64,000 bases of DNA from Gordonia malaquae NBRC 108250 (GTDB lineage Bacteria > Actinomycetota > Actinomycetes > Mycobacteriales > Mycobacteriaceae). The stretch covers positions 143,624 through 207,623 of the forward strand of contig NZ_BAOP01000005.1 in assembly GCF_000344135.1 (NCBI RefSeq). The letters are read 5' to 3'. The position numbers were made by a program, and so were the translations under genes. The notes under the pieces were generated by a model. It was not told the DNA's origin, did no database searches, and saw nothing but the letters and a program-made list of their open reading frames with translations. Below are positions 55,425 through 64,000 of the stretch, one piece after another (the stretch's first letter is position 1; each line of letters opens with the position of its first letter).

Positions 55425-55978
55425 TGGATTGGGCGCGTCTCGCCGACGAGGTCGCGGTCCGCGACGGTCTCACCGAGGGCATGATCGCGATCGACGGTCG
55501 TTCCGGTTCAGGCAAGAGCACGTTCGGCGCCGAACTGGTGCGTGCCCTCGCCGACCGTGGACGGTCGAGTGTGCTGGTCAGCACCGACGACTTCGCGACG
55601 TGGGATCAGCCTGCAGCGTGGTGGCCGGAGATGGAACGCGACGTCATCCGCGCCTTCGAGCGACGCCACGACTACGTCTATCACCCGCGGATCTGGGTGG
55701 ACGGGGCACCGCAGGTCGGCCCGTCGGTGTGGCTCCGCTGGAAACCGATCCTGATCATCGAGGGAGTCACGTCGGCGCGGCGCACCGTGTTCGATCGACT
55801 CACCACCGCCTACTGGATCGACGGCCCGTCCGCGGCAGAGCGTCTCGAGCGGACCGTCGCACGGGACGGCGAAGCCAGCCGGGCGCACCTCGCGGCGTGG
55901 CAGCAGTTCGAGGACGGCTGGTTCGCCGTCGACGAGACGCGGGACCGGTGCCGGGTGCTCGGCTCAGCCGAGCTCTGA
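55424..55978 (+). CDS. P-loop kinase, uridine kinase-like
   Basis: 184 residues. Walker A GRSGSGKSTFGAELVRAL, then STDDFATWDQPAAWWPEM with the Asp-containing Walker B-like segment and IIEGVTSARR. Resembles the uridine kinase/phosphoribulokinase-like family. TGATG overlap with recR. Substrate unknown. Confidence 0.75.
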   Translation: MDWARLADEVAVRDGLTEGMIAIDGRSGSGKSTFGAELVRALADRGRSSVLVSTDDFATWDQPAAWWPEMERDVIRAFERRHDYVYHPRIWVDGAPQVGPSVWLRWKPILIIEGVTSARRTVFDRLTTAYWIDGPSAAERLERTVARDGEASRAHLAAWQQFEDGWFAVDETRDRCRVLGSAEL

Positions 55979-56004
55979 TCGATCCGCCGCGACCTCGCCG
56001 AAGG

Positions 56005-56718
56005 TCAGCGTCCTGCTGCGAGACGTTCCCGGCGGAGTCGGTCGACCTGGGGGAGGTCGAGAGGAGCGAGCTCAGTTCCGGTGGCCTTCGCCAGCAGGTA
56101 GTCCGCGAGTTCCGGGTTCCGGGCGAGGAGGGGGCCGTGCATGTAGGTGGCGAGAACGCTGCCCTGCACAACGCCTTCGACGGGTTCGCCGCCGCCGTTG
56201 CCGACGCCGTGCTTGACCCGGCCGAGGGGCTTCGCTGCCTGCCCGAGCGTCGTTCCGCCGCGATGGTTCTCGAACCCCGACAGCGGCTGCGTGAGACCGT
56301 CGAGCAGTGGATCGGTGATGAGTTCGCCGATCGCCCTGACTTCCTGAGGTGACGTCGTCAGATCGAGCATGCTGATGCCCGACACGCGCTCGCCCGCCGA
56401 CGTCTCGTACCAGTGGCCGAGTACCTGAATGGCTGCGCAGATCGCGAGGACGGGCGTGCCCTTCTCCGCTGCGCGCTGCAGGCCGGGATGCTCGGCGAGG
56501 TGCCGGGTGGCGATGCGCTGAGCCGCGTCCTCGGCACCGCCGAGCGTGTAGACGTCAAGGGAGTCGGGGACGTCGTCGTCCAGCGTGAGCTCCACGATCT
56601 CGGCGTCCAACCCGCGCATGCGCGCACGTTGGCGCAAGATCAGCGCGTTGCCGCCGTCGCCGTAGGTGCCCATCACGTCGGGCAGGACCAGACCGATCCG
56701 CAGTGTCGACTCGCTCAT
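56005..56718 (-). CDS. gatD: Lipid II isoglutaminyl synthase glutaminase subunit GatD
   Basis: 237 residues, CobB/CobQ-like class I glutamine amidotransferase. Catalytic Cys94 in LAICAAIQVLG and His194 in ATYMHGPLLARN. Supplies ammonia to MurT for amidating D-iGlu of lipid II. ATG 56718 overlaps the murT stop by one base (TGATG); GTG 56721 is an alternative. Confidence 0.9.
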   Translation of the reverse strand: MSESTLRIGLVLPDVMGTYGDGGNALILRQRARMRGLDAEIVELTLDDDVPDSLDVYTLGGAEDAAQRIATRHLAEHPGLQRAAEKGTPVLAICAAIQVLGHWYETSAGERVSGISMLDLTTSPQEVRAIGELITDPLLDGLTQPLSGFENHRGGTTLGQAAKPLGRVKHGVGNGGGEPVEGVVQGSVLATYMHGPLLARNPELADYLLAKATGTELAPLDLPQVDRLRRERLAAGR

Positions 56719-57989
56719 CACTTCTCCTCGACCGTCGTAGCAGCGCCGGCCCTGTTCATCGCGATCGCGAGATCGCGGAACGCCGTGTAATTGGCAAGGA
56801 CCTCGACTCGGCCCGGTGGGCAGGACCGGATCGCGGCCAACGGATCGTCGACGACGGTGTGCTCGGCACCCGCGTACAACAGGCGGACCGACAGATCCGC
56901 GGCTCTTTCACCTGCCGCGATGACCTTCGTGTTCTCGAACTCTTCGAAGCGGACGTCCCAGAGCCACGAGAGGTCCTCGCCGTCCGGGACCTGGCCGTTC
57001 ACCGCGATCACGAGACTGTCGGCGTCCGGGTCGATCATCGACAATGCCTCCTGCCAGCCGGCGGGGTTCTTGGCGAGCAGCGTGCGGACGCGGTGATCGC
57101 CGAGACGCTGGACTCCGTACCGGCCCGCGATCTCGCCGACCGTGCCGACCGCCTTCGAGGCGGCAGCGGGATCAGCGCCCATGGCGACGGCCGTCGCGAT
57201 CGCCTGCGTCGCGTTGCCGCGGTTCGCGCGGCCGGGCACCTTCAGTGTGAGGGGAGCGGTGAAACCGTCGGGCCCGTAGACGTTGTCGTCGTCGAACCAC
57301 CAGTCGGGCGTCGGCCTGCGGAACGACGGAGCGCCGCTCGAGTACCAGTCGCCGTCGCGTCGGATGATCGGTTCGCCCGACCGTGGGCAGCCGACCGAGT
57401 CGCCGACCCACGCCGCGTCGGCGGCCACCCACACGACGTTCTTGCCGTCGTATGCGGCCGACGTCACGAGGACGTCGTCGCAGTTCGCGACAACCGTCGA
57501 CTCCGGGTGCGCATCAACAGCGCCGCGCAGGCGGCGTTCGATCACGTTGATTTCGCCGACCCGGTCGAGCTGATCGCGCGACAGGTTCAGCATCGTGATC
57601 ACCGCGGGAGAGGTGCTGTCGGCGACGTTCGGCACGTGCAGCTCGTCCACCTCGAGGGCTGCGAGCAGTGCGGGCCGGTGCAGCGTCAACGTCGCGATGA
57701 TGCCCGCGTCCATGTTCGCGCCGTCCTCCTGCGTCGCGACGTCGCCGATGGTGGCGAGTGCGGCAGCAGTCATACGCGTGGTGGTCGACTTGCCGTTGGT
57801 CCCGGTGATCAACGCCGTCTTCTTGCCTGCAGCGAGGCGAGCCATGATCTTCGGGTCGATCTTCTCGGCGATCAGACCACCGATCATCGATCCCTTGCCG
57901 CGACCTGCGGTGCGCGACGCCCAGCGGGCTGACGCCGCGGCCGCGAGGGCGGTACGGGTGCGAATCGGGAGGCGAGGGGCATCCGGCAT
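56718..57989 (-). CDS. murT: Lipid II isoglutaminyl synthase ligase subunit MurT
   Basis: 423 residues, Mur ligase-like. P-loop ITGTNGKSTTTRM, central domain LNLSRDQLDRVGEI, C-terminal DUF1727. ATG 57989 begins MPDAPRLPIRTRTALAAAAS, the family-like start. The zinc-ribbon region seen in firmicute MurT has only one Cys here (VGCPRSGEP), so that ribbon seems absent. Co-transcribed with gatD. Confidence 0.9.
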   Translation of the reverse strand: MPDAPRLPIRTRTALAAAASARWASRTAGRGKGSMIGGLIAEKIDPKIMARLAAGKKTALITGTNGKSTTTRMTAAALATIGDVATQEDGANMDAGIIATLTLHRPALLAALEVDELHVPNVADSTSPAVITMLNLSRDQLDRVGEINVIERRLRGAVDAHPESTVVANCDDVLVTSAAYDGKNVVWVAADAAWVGDSVGCPRSGEPIIRRDGDWYSSGAPSFRRPTPDWWFDDDNVYGPDGFTAPLTLKVPGRANRGNATQAIATAVAMGADPAAASKAVGTVGEIAGRYGVQRLGDHRVRTLLAKNPAGWQEALSMIDPDADSLVIAVNGQVPDGEDLSWLWDVRFEEFENTKVIAAGERAADLSVRLLYAGAEHTVVDDPLAAIRSCPPGRVEVLANYTAFRDLAIAMNRAGAATTVEEK

Positions 57990-58073
57990 ACCGTCGAGTT
58001 TCCCACACCCGCCGGTCTCGACAGTCTGCGCTCGCTGTGAGCGTCGTGACAGGATCGTGGCGGGAGGAGTTTC

Positions 58074-58556
58074 GTGAGGATGACGTCGAACGCGGTATGG
58101 CGACTCTGCCATTTTGTCGTGGCGTTGTCGGCGCCGTGGCTGACCATCGCGATCTACTGGAACACTGCAGGGCCTTCGAGCATGGAGGAGGACGCCCGGC
58201 TGTCGGCGACGATCACCTTCGGCGCGGGGGTCGTGGCTCTCGGCCTGGCGTGCAATGCGGCTGTGCTGCGTCGACGAGGGGCCAGTGGCGGGGCCACGTG
58301 GACCTTTGTAGTCGCATGGCTGATGGTTGCCGGACTCTCGTTTGTGCTGGCACGCATGCTGACCGATCCAGCGGTATGCGCCGAGGCGCAGTTATGTCTT
58401 CCTGGCCTGGTGTTCTTCATGCCAGGGCTTCCCGTTGCGATGTTTCTGACCCTGGCGCTGATCGTTTCTGGTGGGCTTCACGGCGTGCTCGGAGGCTCGG
58501 CGCCGCCAGTCGATGGGATCGACGATGCGGATGCGCCGAGCGTTGGCGAGGGATAG
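58074..58556 (+). CDS. Hypothetical membrane protein
   Basis: 160 residues with four hydrophobic helices (for example WLTIAIYWN, TFVVAWLMVAGLSFVLARML, FFMPGLPVAMFLTLALIV). GGAGG precedes GTG 58074. Family not recognised. Confidence 0.6.
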   Translation: MRMTSNAVWRLCHFVVALSAPWLTIAIYWNTAGPSSMEEDARLSATITFGAGVVALGLACNAAVLRRRGASGGATWTFVVAWLMVAGLSFVLARMLTDPAVCAEAQLCLPGLVFFMPGLPVAMFLTLALIVSGGLHGVLGGSAPPVDGIDDADAPSVGEG

Positions 58557-58619
58557 GCACCACGAGACTCCTCAATCGTCATACGATCGGACTACTCGTC
58601 CGTCTCTCGAAGGGTGCAC

Positions 58620-60122
58620 ATGAACGTCTCCGGCCCCACCTCTGACGCAGGTGCGACATCTGACGACCAGGGGACCGGACACGGAGTGGTTCGCATCGCC
58701 TCCGTCGCCGCCTTGGGTGGACTGCTGTTCGGCTATGAGACATCCGTCATCAACGGGGCGACTAAGGCGCTTGAAGAAGACTTCGCGATCAACTCCGGTG
58801 CACTCGGTTTCGCCGTCGCCTCTGCGCTTCTCGGAGCAGCAGCAGGCGCCTTGACCGCGGGTCGGATCGCCGACCGGATCGGTCGTCTGATGGTGATGAA
58901 GATTGCCGCAGTGCTGTTCGTCCTCAGTGCTGTCGGCTGTGCCTTTGCGCCGTCCAGCTGGGGAACGGGCGGGCTGGTGCTCTTCATCGTGTTCCGCGTC
59001 GTCGGGGGATTCGCGGTCGGCGTCGCGTCGGTGATCGCGCCCGCCTACATCGCGGAGACGTCGCCTGCGGGTATCCGGGGCAGGCTCGGCTCCCTGCAGC
59101 AACTCGCGATCGTGCTCGGCATCTTCCTGTCGTTCTTGGTCAACCTCGCGCTGCGCAACATCGCCGGCGGTGCGAACGAAGTGCTGTGGCTCGGCATGGA
59201 CGCCTGGCGGTGGATGTTCTTGATGATGGCTGTGCCCGCGATCCTCTACGGAGTGCTGTCGGGCACCATTCCGGAATCACCGCGCTACTTGATCTCGCAG
59301 CAACGACTTCCCGAAGCACGTGCCGTGCTCGAACGGCTTCTCGGTGCACGCGATCTCGAACTCACTATCGACAGCATCCGGGCGAGCATGAACAGCGAGA
59401 AGAAGCCGTCTTGGCGCGACCTCAAACGCCCGGCGGGTGGAATCTACCCGGTGGTCTGGATCGGTCTCCTGCTGTCGGTCTTTCAGCAGGCGGTCGGGAT
59501 CAACGTGGTGTTCTACTACTCGAACGTGCTGTGGGAGGCCGCGGGCTTCGACGAGAGTCAGGCGTTCCTCACGTCCACGATCACCTCGGTCATCAACATC
59601 GCGACGACACTCGTCGCGATCGCCCTCGTCGATCGGGTGGGGCGTCGGCCACTGCTTCTCGTCGGCTCGGTCGGCATGACGGTGACGCTCGCCGCTGTGG
59701 CGGTGTGCTTCGGTCAGCTCACCGACAAGATCGAGAACGGTCAGGTAGTGATGAAGGACGGCGAGGCGGTGCAGACTCTGCCGGGCGCGTGGGGTGTCGT
59801 CGCGCTCATCGCCGCGAACGGCTTCGTCGTCTTCTTCGGCATGAGCTGGGGGCCGATGGTGTGGGTTCTGCTCGGTGAGATGTTCCCGAACAGGTTCCGC
59901 GCTGCGGCGCTGTCGGTCGCAGCGGCTGGACAATGGGCCGCGAATTGGGTCATCACCATGACCTTCCCGGCGATCAAGGACTTCAGTCTGACCTTCGGCT
60001 ACTTCATGTACGCGGCGTTCGCCTTCTTGTCGTTCCTCTTCGTGGCCAAGTTCGTACCGGAGACGAAAGGACGGTCGCTGGAGGACATGGATCGTCTCGC
60101 CGGAGTGACCGACGACGCATAG
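58620..60122 (+). CDS. Sugar porter family MFS transporter
   Basis: 500 residues, 12 transmembrane segments. Sugar porter signatures: GGLLFGYETSVINGA in helix 1, DRIGR, PESPRYLI between halves, QQAVGINVVFYYSN in helix 7, and PETKGRSLE near the C terminus. ATG 58620 follows GAAGGG. Likely hexose or polyol uptake. Confidence 0.9.
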   Translation: MNVSGPTSDAGATSDDQGTGHGVVRIASVAALGGLLFGYETSVINGATKALEEDFAINSGALGFAVASALLGAAAGALTAGRIADRIGRLMVMKIAAVLFVLSAVGCAFAPSSWGTGGLVLFIVFRVVGGFAVGVASVIAPAYIAETSPAGIRGRLGSLQQLAIVLGIFLSFLVNLALRNIAGGANEVLWLGMDAWRWMFLMMAVPAILYGVLSGTIPESPRYLISQQRLPEARAVLERLLGARDLELTIDSIRASMNSEKKPSWRDLKRPAGGIYPVVWIGLLLSVFQQAVGINVVFYYSNVLWEAAGFDESQAFLTSTITSVINIATTLVAIALVDRVGRRPLLLVGSVGMTVTLAAVAVCFGQLTDKIENGQVVMKDGEAVQTLPGAWGVVALIAANGFVVFFGMSWGPMVWVLLGEMFPNRFRAAALSVAAAGQWAANWVITMTFPAIKDFSLTFGYFMYAAFAFLSFLFVAKFVPETKGRSLEDMDRLAGVTDDA

Positions 60123-60152
60123 TGACAACGGTTGGTGATAAGTTCGGCAATT

Positions 60153-61220
60153 GTGAGCCGCGCAACGTCAGTCAGCCTGTCCCTGCAAGCACGCGCCCAG
60201 CGCCCGGCGATGAAGGCGCTCGGCCTGCTTCCGCGCGGTGTGCTCGTCGCGCTCACTCGGGCCACCCGAACCAACTCCGACGGCGAGAGCCTCGCTCCCG
60301 AGATGGCGGTCATCGCGGTGGCCTCTCGGCACCTTCCGGGTGCGGCACTGCTGAACGGCGACGTCGCGCAGTCGCGGACGATCCTCGACCAGACGTCTGC
60401 ATCGATGGCGCAGACGTTCCCGCCGTTCGCGATCGAAGAGGACCTGATCATTCCGTCCGCGGACGGTCCGATCCCCGCGACGCGATACCGAGTCAGCGAG
60501 TCCGGTGCCCGCGGCCTGATTGTGTTCCTGCATGGCGGAGGGTTCGTCGTGGGAAGTCGAGCCAGCCACGACTCACTGGTCCGGGCGTTGGCGGTCGCGT
60601 CTGGTGCCGACGTCCTGTCCGTCGACTACCGTCTCGCACCCGAGCACCAGTTCCCGGCAGCTGTGGACGACTCGGTCGCGGCCTTCCGATACGCCGTTGA
60701 GCAGGCGCCGACGTGGGGGCTCGACCCTCGCAGCATCGTCGTCGCGGGCGATTCGGCAGGCGGCAATCTGAGCGCGGTCGTCGCGCAGCAGGTGCGCGAC
60801 GACGTTGTGCAGCCGTGCCTCCAACTCCTCATCTATCCCGTGACCGACGTGTCGACCAAGCGTGGGTCCATCAAGGAGTTCTCCGAAGGCCTGTTCCTCA
60901 CCGAGGCGGACATGGAGTTCTTCATCGACACGTACCTTCCGTCACGAGACGACGTGGACGACCCGCGAGCGTCGCCGCTGAAGGGCGAACTGGCAGGACT
61001 CCCGCCGGCGTACGTTGTGGTCGCGGGCTTCGATCCGCTGCGAGACGAAGGACTTGATTACGCCGCGGCTCTTGAGAAGGCGGGCGTTGACGTGACGGTG
61101 AACCGTGCAGGCGGAATGATCCACGGGTTCGCGAACATGGGGCTGATCAGCCCGACCGCACGCGACGTGGTCGCCGCGATGGCTGCCGCTGCCGCGGCGG
61201 CGATGGACGCAGCTTCCTGA
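60153..61220 (+). CDS. Alpha/beta hydrolase, hormone-sensitive-lipase family
   Basis: 355 residues. HGGG oxyanion motif (VFLHGGGFVVG), nucleophile Ser in AGDSAGGNLSA, Asp in FDPLRDEG, His in GMIHGF. Esterase/lipase for short to medium acyl esters. GTG 60153 is the chosen start. Confidence 0.88.
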   Translation: MSRATSVSLSLQARAQRPAMKALGLLPRGVLVALTRATRTNSDGESLAPEMAVIAVASRHLPGAALLNGDVAQSRTILDQTSASMAQTFPPFAIEEDLIIPSADGPIPATRYRVSESGARGLIVFLHGGGFVVGSRASHDSLVRALAVASGADVLSVDYRLAPEHQFPAAVDDSVAAFRYAVEQAPTWGLDPRSIVVAGDSAGGNLSAVVAQQVRDDVVQPCLQLLIYPVTDVSTKRGSIKEFSEGLFLTEADMEFFIDTYLPSRDDVDDPRASPLKGELAGLPPAYVVVAGFDPLRDEGLDYAAALEKAGVDVTVNRAGGMIHGFANMGLISPTARDVVAAMAAAAAAAMDAAS

Positions 61221-61251
61221 CCTGCCGTCGCGTGGGGGAGGCTTCCTGAAC

Positions 61252-61297
61252 GAACACAAAGATCGCCCGTCTCGCGCGAGACGGGCGATCTTTGTGT
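61252..61297. terminator. 46-bp perfect palindrome terminator
   Basis: AACACAAAGATCGCCCGTCT plus CGC and its exact complement, 23-bp arms with no loop, followed by GTT. Between convergent hydrolase and MFS genes. Confidence 0.8.
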
Positions 61298-61300
61298 TGT

Positions 61301-62746
61301 TCAGATGGTGATCTTCACCTTCGGCATGGCTTGCGCGATCACGGCGCCGAAGGCGACGAGGCCGATCATGATCCACATCGCGATGCGGTAGGCGTCGTCG
61401 AAGCCGGACGACTCCGACACCGTGCTGTACACGGTGCCGATCACCGCGGCGCCCATCGCCACCGTCAGCGCCTGGACCGTGTTGAACACACCGGAGGCCG
61501 CGCCCGCCTGCTCGACCGGGACATCGTTGAGAACGAGCAGCCCGGCCGCGCCGACGATCAGTCCGAAACCGAGACCTGCGACTGTCAGAGCGACCGCGAA
61601 CCAGATTCCCGGGTGGGCGGACCCGTTGGCGACGATCATCGAAGTCATGCCGGTGATCAGTACGGCCGCGCCGGCCTGGAGGACGTGCTTGCCGAACTTG
61701 GCCGCGAGCACTGTGGCCGACAGGCCTGCCGCGATCGGGACGGCCAACGAGAACGGGATCCACATGAGGCCGGTGTGCAACACGGACCAGCCCTGAGACA
61801 ACTGGACGTGCAGGGATTGCACCAGGAAGTAGCCGCCCGTCGGGATCGACAGTGCTGCGAATGCGGCGAGCCCGGAGCGGAACGAGACCGTGCCGAACAC
61901 CGACGGCGGGACCATGGGCACGGAGCCTGCACGTTCAGCGGCGACCTGACGAGCGCCGAACAGGGCCAGTCCCACCACACCGAGCGCGATCAGGACGAAT
62001 CCCCATGCGGGCCAGTCGTTCTCAGGACCGAGGGTGATCGGAGCCATGATCGCGGCGAGCGAGCCTCCGAGCAGTGCGACAGAGCCGAGGGTGATCGGCG
62101 CCGGACGGTCGGCGTGAGTCTCCGGGATGAAGATTCGAGCGGCGATCACTGCGACGACGGCGATCGGGACGTTGATCAGGAATGCGGGACGCCATGAGAG
62201 GTCGAACCAGTCGCCGTTGGTGATCACTGCGCCCAGCACCGGTCCGGTGACTGCGGCGACACCGATGACCGAAGTGAACAGTCCCATGGCGCGGCCGCGT
62301 TCGGCCGGCGGGTAGAGGACCTGGATGTTGGTCAGGACCTGCGGAACCATCAATGCGGCTGCGGCGCCCTGGATGAGGCGGAACGTGACGAGCTGGGTCG
62401 GATCCGCGGCGAGACCACAGGCGAGGGACGCCGCACCGAAAGCGACGAGTCCAAGAATGAACAGTCGACGCCTGCCGTACCGGTCACCGAGGCGTGCGCC
62501 GAGAATCAGTCCGATCGCGTAGGCGAGCGGATAGCCTGCGACGATCCACTGCAGAGCGGCGGGGGAGGCCCCGAGGTCTTCTTGCAGAGTGTGGAGCGCG
62601 ACGTTCACGATCGTCGCGTCCATGAGCTCCATGAACGACGCCGCGAGTAGACAGATGAGGGCGATCGTGCGCGCTCGTCCTCCGATGTTCGGGCCGGAAT
62701 CGAGGGTCGGCGCGCCGGGCGCCGGGGTGTCTAGGGTGGTGCTCAC
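61301..62746 (-). CDS. DHA2 family MFS efflux transporter (EmrB/QacA type)
   Basis: 481 residues, about 14 transmembrane segments. Motif D LMDATIVNVAL in helix 1, motif A GARLGDRYGRRR, motif C-like GVAAVTGPVLGA. GTG 62746 follows AGGAG. Divergent from the WYL regulator, which probably represses it. Confidence 0.88.
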   Translation of the reverse strand: MSTTLDTPAPGAPTLDSGPNIGGRARTIALICLLAASFMELMDATIVNVALHTLQEDLGASPAALQWIVAGYPLAYAIGLILGARLGDRYGRRRLFILGLVAFGAASLACGLAADPTQLVTFRLIQGAAAALMVPQVLTNIQVLYPPAERGRAMGLFTSVIGVAAVTGPVLGAVITNGDWFDLSWRPAFLINVPIAVVAVIAARIFIPETHADRPAPITLGSVALLGGSLAAIMAPITLGPENDWPAWGFVLIALGVVGLALFGARQVAAERAGSVPMVPPSVFGTVSFRSGLAAFAALSIPTGGYFLVQSLHVQLSQGWSVLHTGLMWIPFSLAVPIAAGLSATVLAAKFGKHVLQAGAAVLITGMTSMIVANGSAHPGIWFAVALTVAGLGFGLIVGAAGLLVLNDVPVEQAGAASGVFNTVQALTVAMGAAVIGTVYSTVSESSGFDDAYRIAMWIMIGLVAFGAVIAQAMPKVKITI

Positions 62747-62803
62747 GAGGTGCTCCTGCCGGTGAGTGGTCTTTCGGTCACCGATGACGTTACGAAGCAA
62801 TGT

Positions 62804-62818
62804 GGACAACATCTGTCC
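62804..62818. promoter_or_regulatory. GGACA-N5-TGTCC inverted repeat in the divergent promoter
   Basis: Candidate operator between the efflux gene and the WYL regulator gene; CTGTCCG recurs once more downstream (about 62847). Confidence 0.45.
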
Positions 62819-62877
62819 GGTAAGATCGGGGACTATTCCGGTCATTTTCTGTCCGCTACCGGGGTGAGGATCACTGT

Positions 62878-63855
62878 ATGGCCGACACGACGACGCGGAC
62901 ACTCAAGCTGCTTGCGCTCCTGCAGGCACATCGGCTGTGGGCGGCAGCCGAACTTGCTGATCGACTCGACACCACCGAGCGGACCGTGCGTCGCGACGTC
63001 GAACGACTCCGTGAACTCGGCTACCCGGTCGAGTCGGTGCGCGGTGCAGGTGGTGGCTATCAGCTCGCGCCGGGCGGCGCGCTGCCTCCGTTGGTGGTGG
63101 ACGAGGGGGAGGCCGTCGCGATCGTTACGGCACTGCGGAGTGCGGCGTCGGGCCCTGCCGCAGGATTGGCGGAGGCGTCGGTCCGTGCGTTGGCGAAGGT
63201 GATGCAGGTGCTGCCGCCCAAACTTCGACGGCGAGCCGATGCCGTCCGCGCGATGAGCGTGACATTGCCGGGTGAAGCGGAAGTTCCGGTGCTCGATGCG
63301 GAGGCCCTGACGACGGTGGCGCTCGCGTGCCGTGACTCGACGGAACTCACTTTCGACTACGCGCCCGCGGCCCGGGACGGGCGGGTGCCCGGACGCCGTC
63401 GTGTGGAGCCGCTTCGTCTGGTCCCGGTGGGACGACGCTGGTACCTGCTCGCGTACGACCTCGACCGCCTCGACTGGCGCACCTTCCGACTGGACAGGCT
63501 CGCCGACGCCAAACCGGAGAAACGTCGTTTCGGTCCTCGGACGGTCCCCGGCGGGGACGCGGCGGCATACGTCCGGAACAGCTTGCGGGCGGGACGCGAT
63601 CAGCATGTCGTGAGGCTGCTCGTGCACACCGACGCCGATCTGGTCCGGTCGCGGATCGGTCGTCACGCCGAGGTCGCCGACCATGCTGACGGCGCGGAGG
63701 TCACCATGCAGGTGGACGACGCGAGGTGGATCGCCGTCGCCATGGGCGGCCTCGACGCGGACTACGAGTTCATCGAGATCCCGCCCGCCGTGCTGCACGA
63801 GTTGCGGGGCCGCAATGCCCGCGAAGCGAGGGCCCTCTACCTCGCCGAACGCTGA
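62878..63855 (+). CDS. WYL domain transcriptional regulator (YafY type)
   Basis: 325 residues. N-terminal HTH_11 (LLALLQAHRLWAAAELADRL, TERTVRRDVERLRELG), WYL domain (VPVGRRWYLLAYDLDRLDWRTFRLDRL) and a C-terminal extension. WYL proteins bind nucleic acid or nucleotide ligands. Likely regulates the divergent DHA2 exporter. Confidence 0.85.
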   Translation: MADTTTRTLKLLALLQAHRLWAAAELADRLDTTERTVRRDVERLRELGYPVESVRGAGGGYQLAPGGALPPLVVDEGEAVAIVTALRSAASGPAAGLAEASVRALAKVMQVLPPKLRRRADAVRAMSVTLPGEAEVPVLDAEALTTVALACRDSTELTFDYAPAARDGRVPGRRRVEPLRLVPVGRRWYLLAYDLDRLDWRTFRLDRLADAKPEKRRFGPRTVPGGDAAAYVRNSLRAGRDQHVVRLLVHTDADLVRSRIGRHAEVADHADGAEVTMQVDDARWIAVAMGGLDADYEFIEIPPAVLHELRGRNAREARALYLAER

Positions 63856-63865
63856 TCCTTCCTGC

Positions 63866-63928
63866 TCATCGAGCGGAGCTTACTCAGCTCATCGAGCGGG
63901 GCTTTCTCGGCTCATCGAGCGGAGTCGA
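63866..63928. repeat. Three tandem CTCATCGAGCGG-type repeats
   Basis: Same family as the repeats at 12049, 36817 and 38996; units CTCATCGAGCGGAGCTTACT, CTCATCGAGCGGGGCTTTCT and CTCATCGAGCGGAGTCGAG. Confidence 0.7.
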
Positions 63929-64000
63929 GGTGTGCCAGATACGCGGCACCTCGCGGTGAGAGTTCGTATCCGACGTCGTGACTGATGGTGAGCCCGAGAG
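63912..64000 (-). CDS. C-terminal end of an unidentified protein (partial)
   Basis: Frame open from the right edge to TGA 63912; the last residues read LGLTISHDVGYELSPRGAAY then LAHLDSAR. Too short for assignment. Its stop lies within the repeat. Confidence 0.35.
   Translation of the reverse strand, partial: LGLTISHDVGYELSPRGAAYLAHLDSAR

Overview
The window is high-GC, densely packed actinobacterial DNA, and its gene content and gene order point to the mycolic-acid-bearing Mycobacteriales, most likely Gordonia or a close relative (inference). Several blocks follow Mycobacterium tuberculosis order: aftD - DUF2613 - lpqI - TetR (Rv0236c-Rv0238), htdX - fabG4 - fadA2 with fadE5 nearby (Rv0241c-Rv0244c), pta - ackA (Rv0408-Rv0409), and tRNA-Ser - ffs - aspartate aminotransferase - dnaX - methyltransferase/oxidase pair - SRPBCC - ybaB - recR - gatD/murT (Rv3722c to Rv3712).

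Layout. 1-9.5 kb: arabinan transferase aftD (runs off the left edge), lpqI, a TetR regulator, ctaD, and the htdX-fabG4 / fadA2 fatty-acid genes. 9.5-17 kb: VanW-like protein, SDR, mqo with a divergent LysR gene, an ACT-domain protein, and an MFS/ArsR pair. 17.3-21 kb: a 1248-residue HTH-nSTAND-WD40 protein. 21.1-29.2 kb: the most unusual locus, a SAM-I riboswitch followed by seven genes with overlapping or immediately abutting ends: Fe(II)/2-oxoglutarate oxygenase, cyclodipeptide synthase (XYP type), MFS exporter, and a complete Dpp/Opp-type ABC importer with a fused double ATPase. 29.2-41.4 kb: fadE5, endonuclease IV, a thioesterase-like gene, a 31-bp tandem repeat, a CDF metal transporter, pta-ackA and a broken membrane-protein gene. 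41.4-46.1 kb: a 4.6-kb integrated element at tRNA-Ser with tyrosine integrase, att repeats, two IS-remnant repeats and a GlxA-type regulator/monooxygenase cargo. 46.0-58 kb: tRNA-Ser, SRP RNA, aminotransferase, dnaX, a 10-methyl fatty acid gene pair, rluA-like, ybaB-recR, and gatD-murT. 58-64 kb: transporters, a hydrolase and a WYL regulator.

How the genes work together. In the riboswitch operon a tRNA-dependent enzyme should make a diketopiperazine, the oxygenase should modify it, the MFS protein could export it, and the ABC system could bring it (or a complex of it) back in, all under control by intracellular SAM. The fatty-acid genes appear to form a small regulon: the same palindrome TTAC-N6-GTAA sits before the TetR gene, before fadA2 (shared with fabG4-htdX) and before fadE5. 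The cell-envelope theme (aftD, LpqI, VanW-like, GatD/MurT, 10-methyl lipid enzymes) fits a mycolate actinobacterium.

No homology search or folding program was available. Product names rest on motifs and remembered family features, and start codons were chosen from ribosome-binding sites, overlaps and family length.
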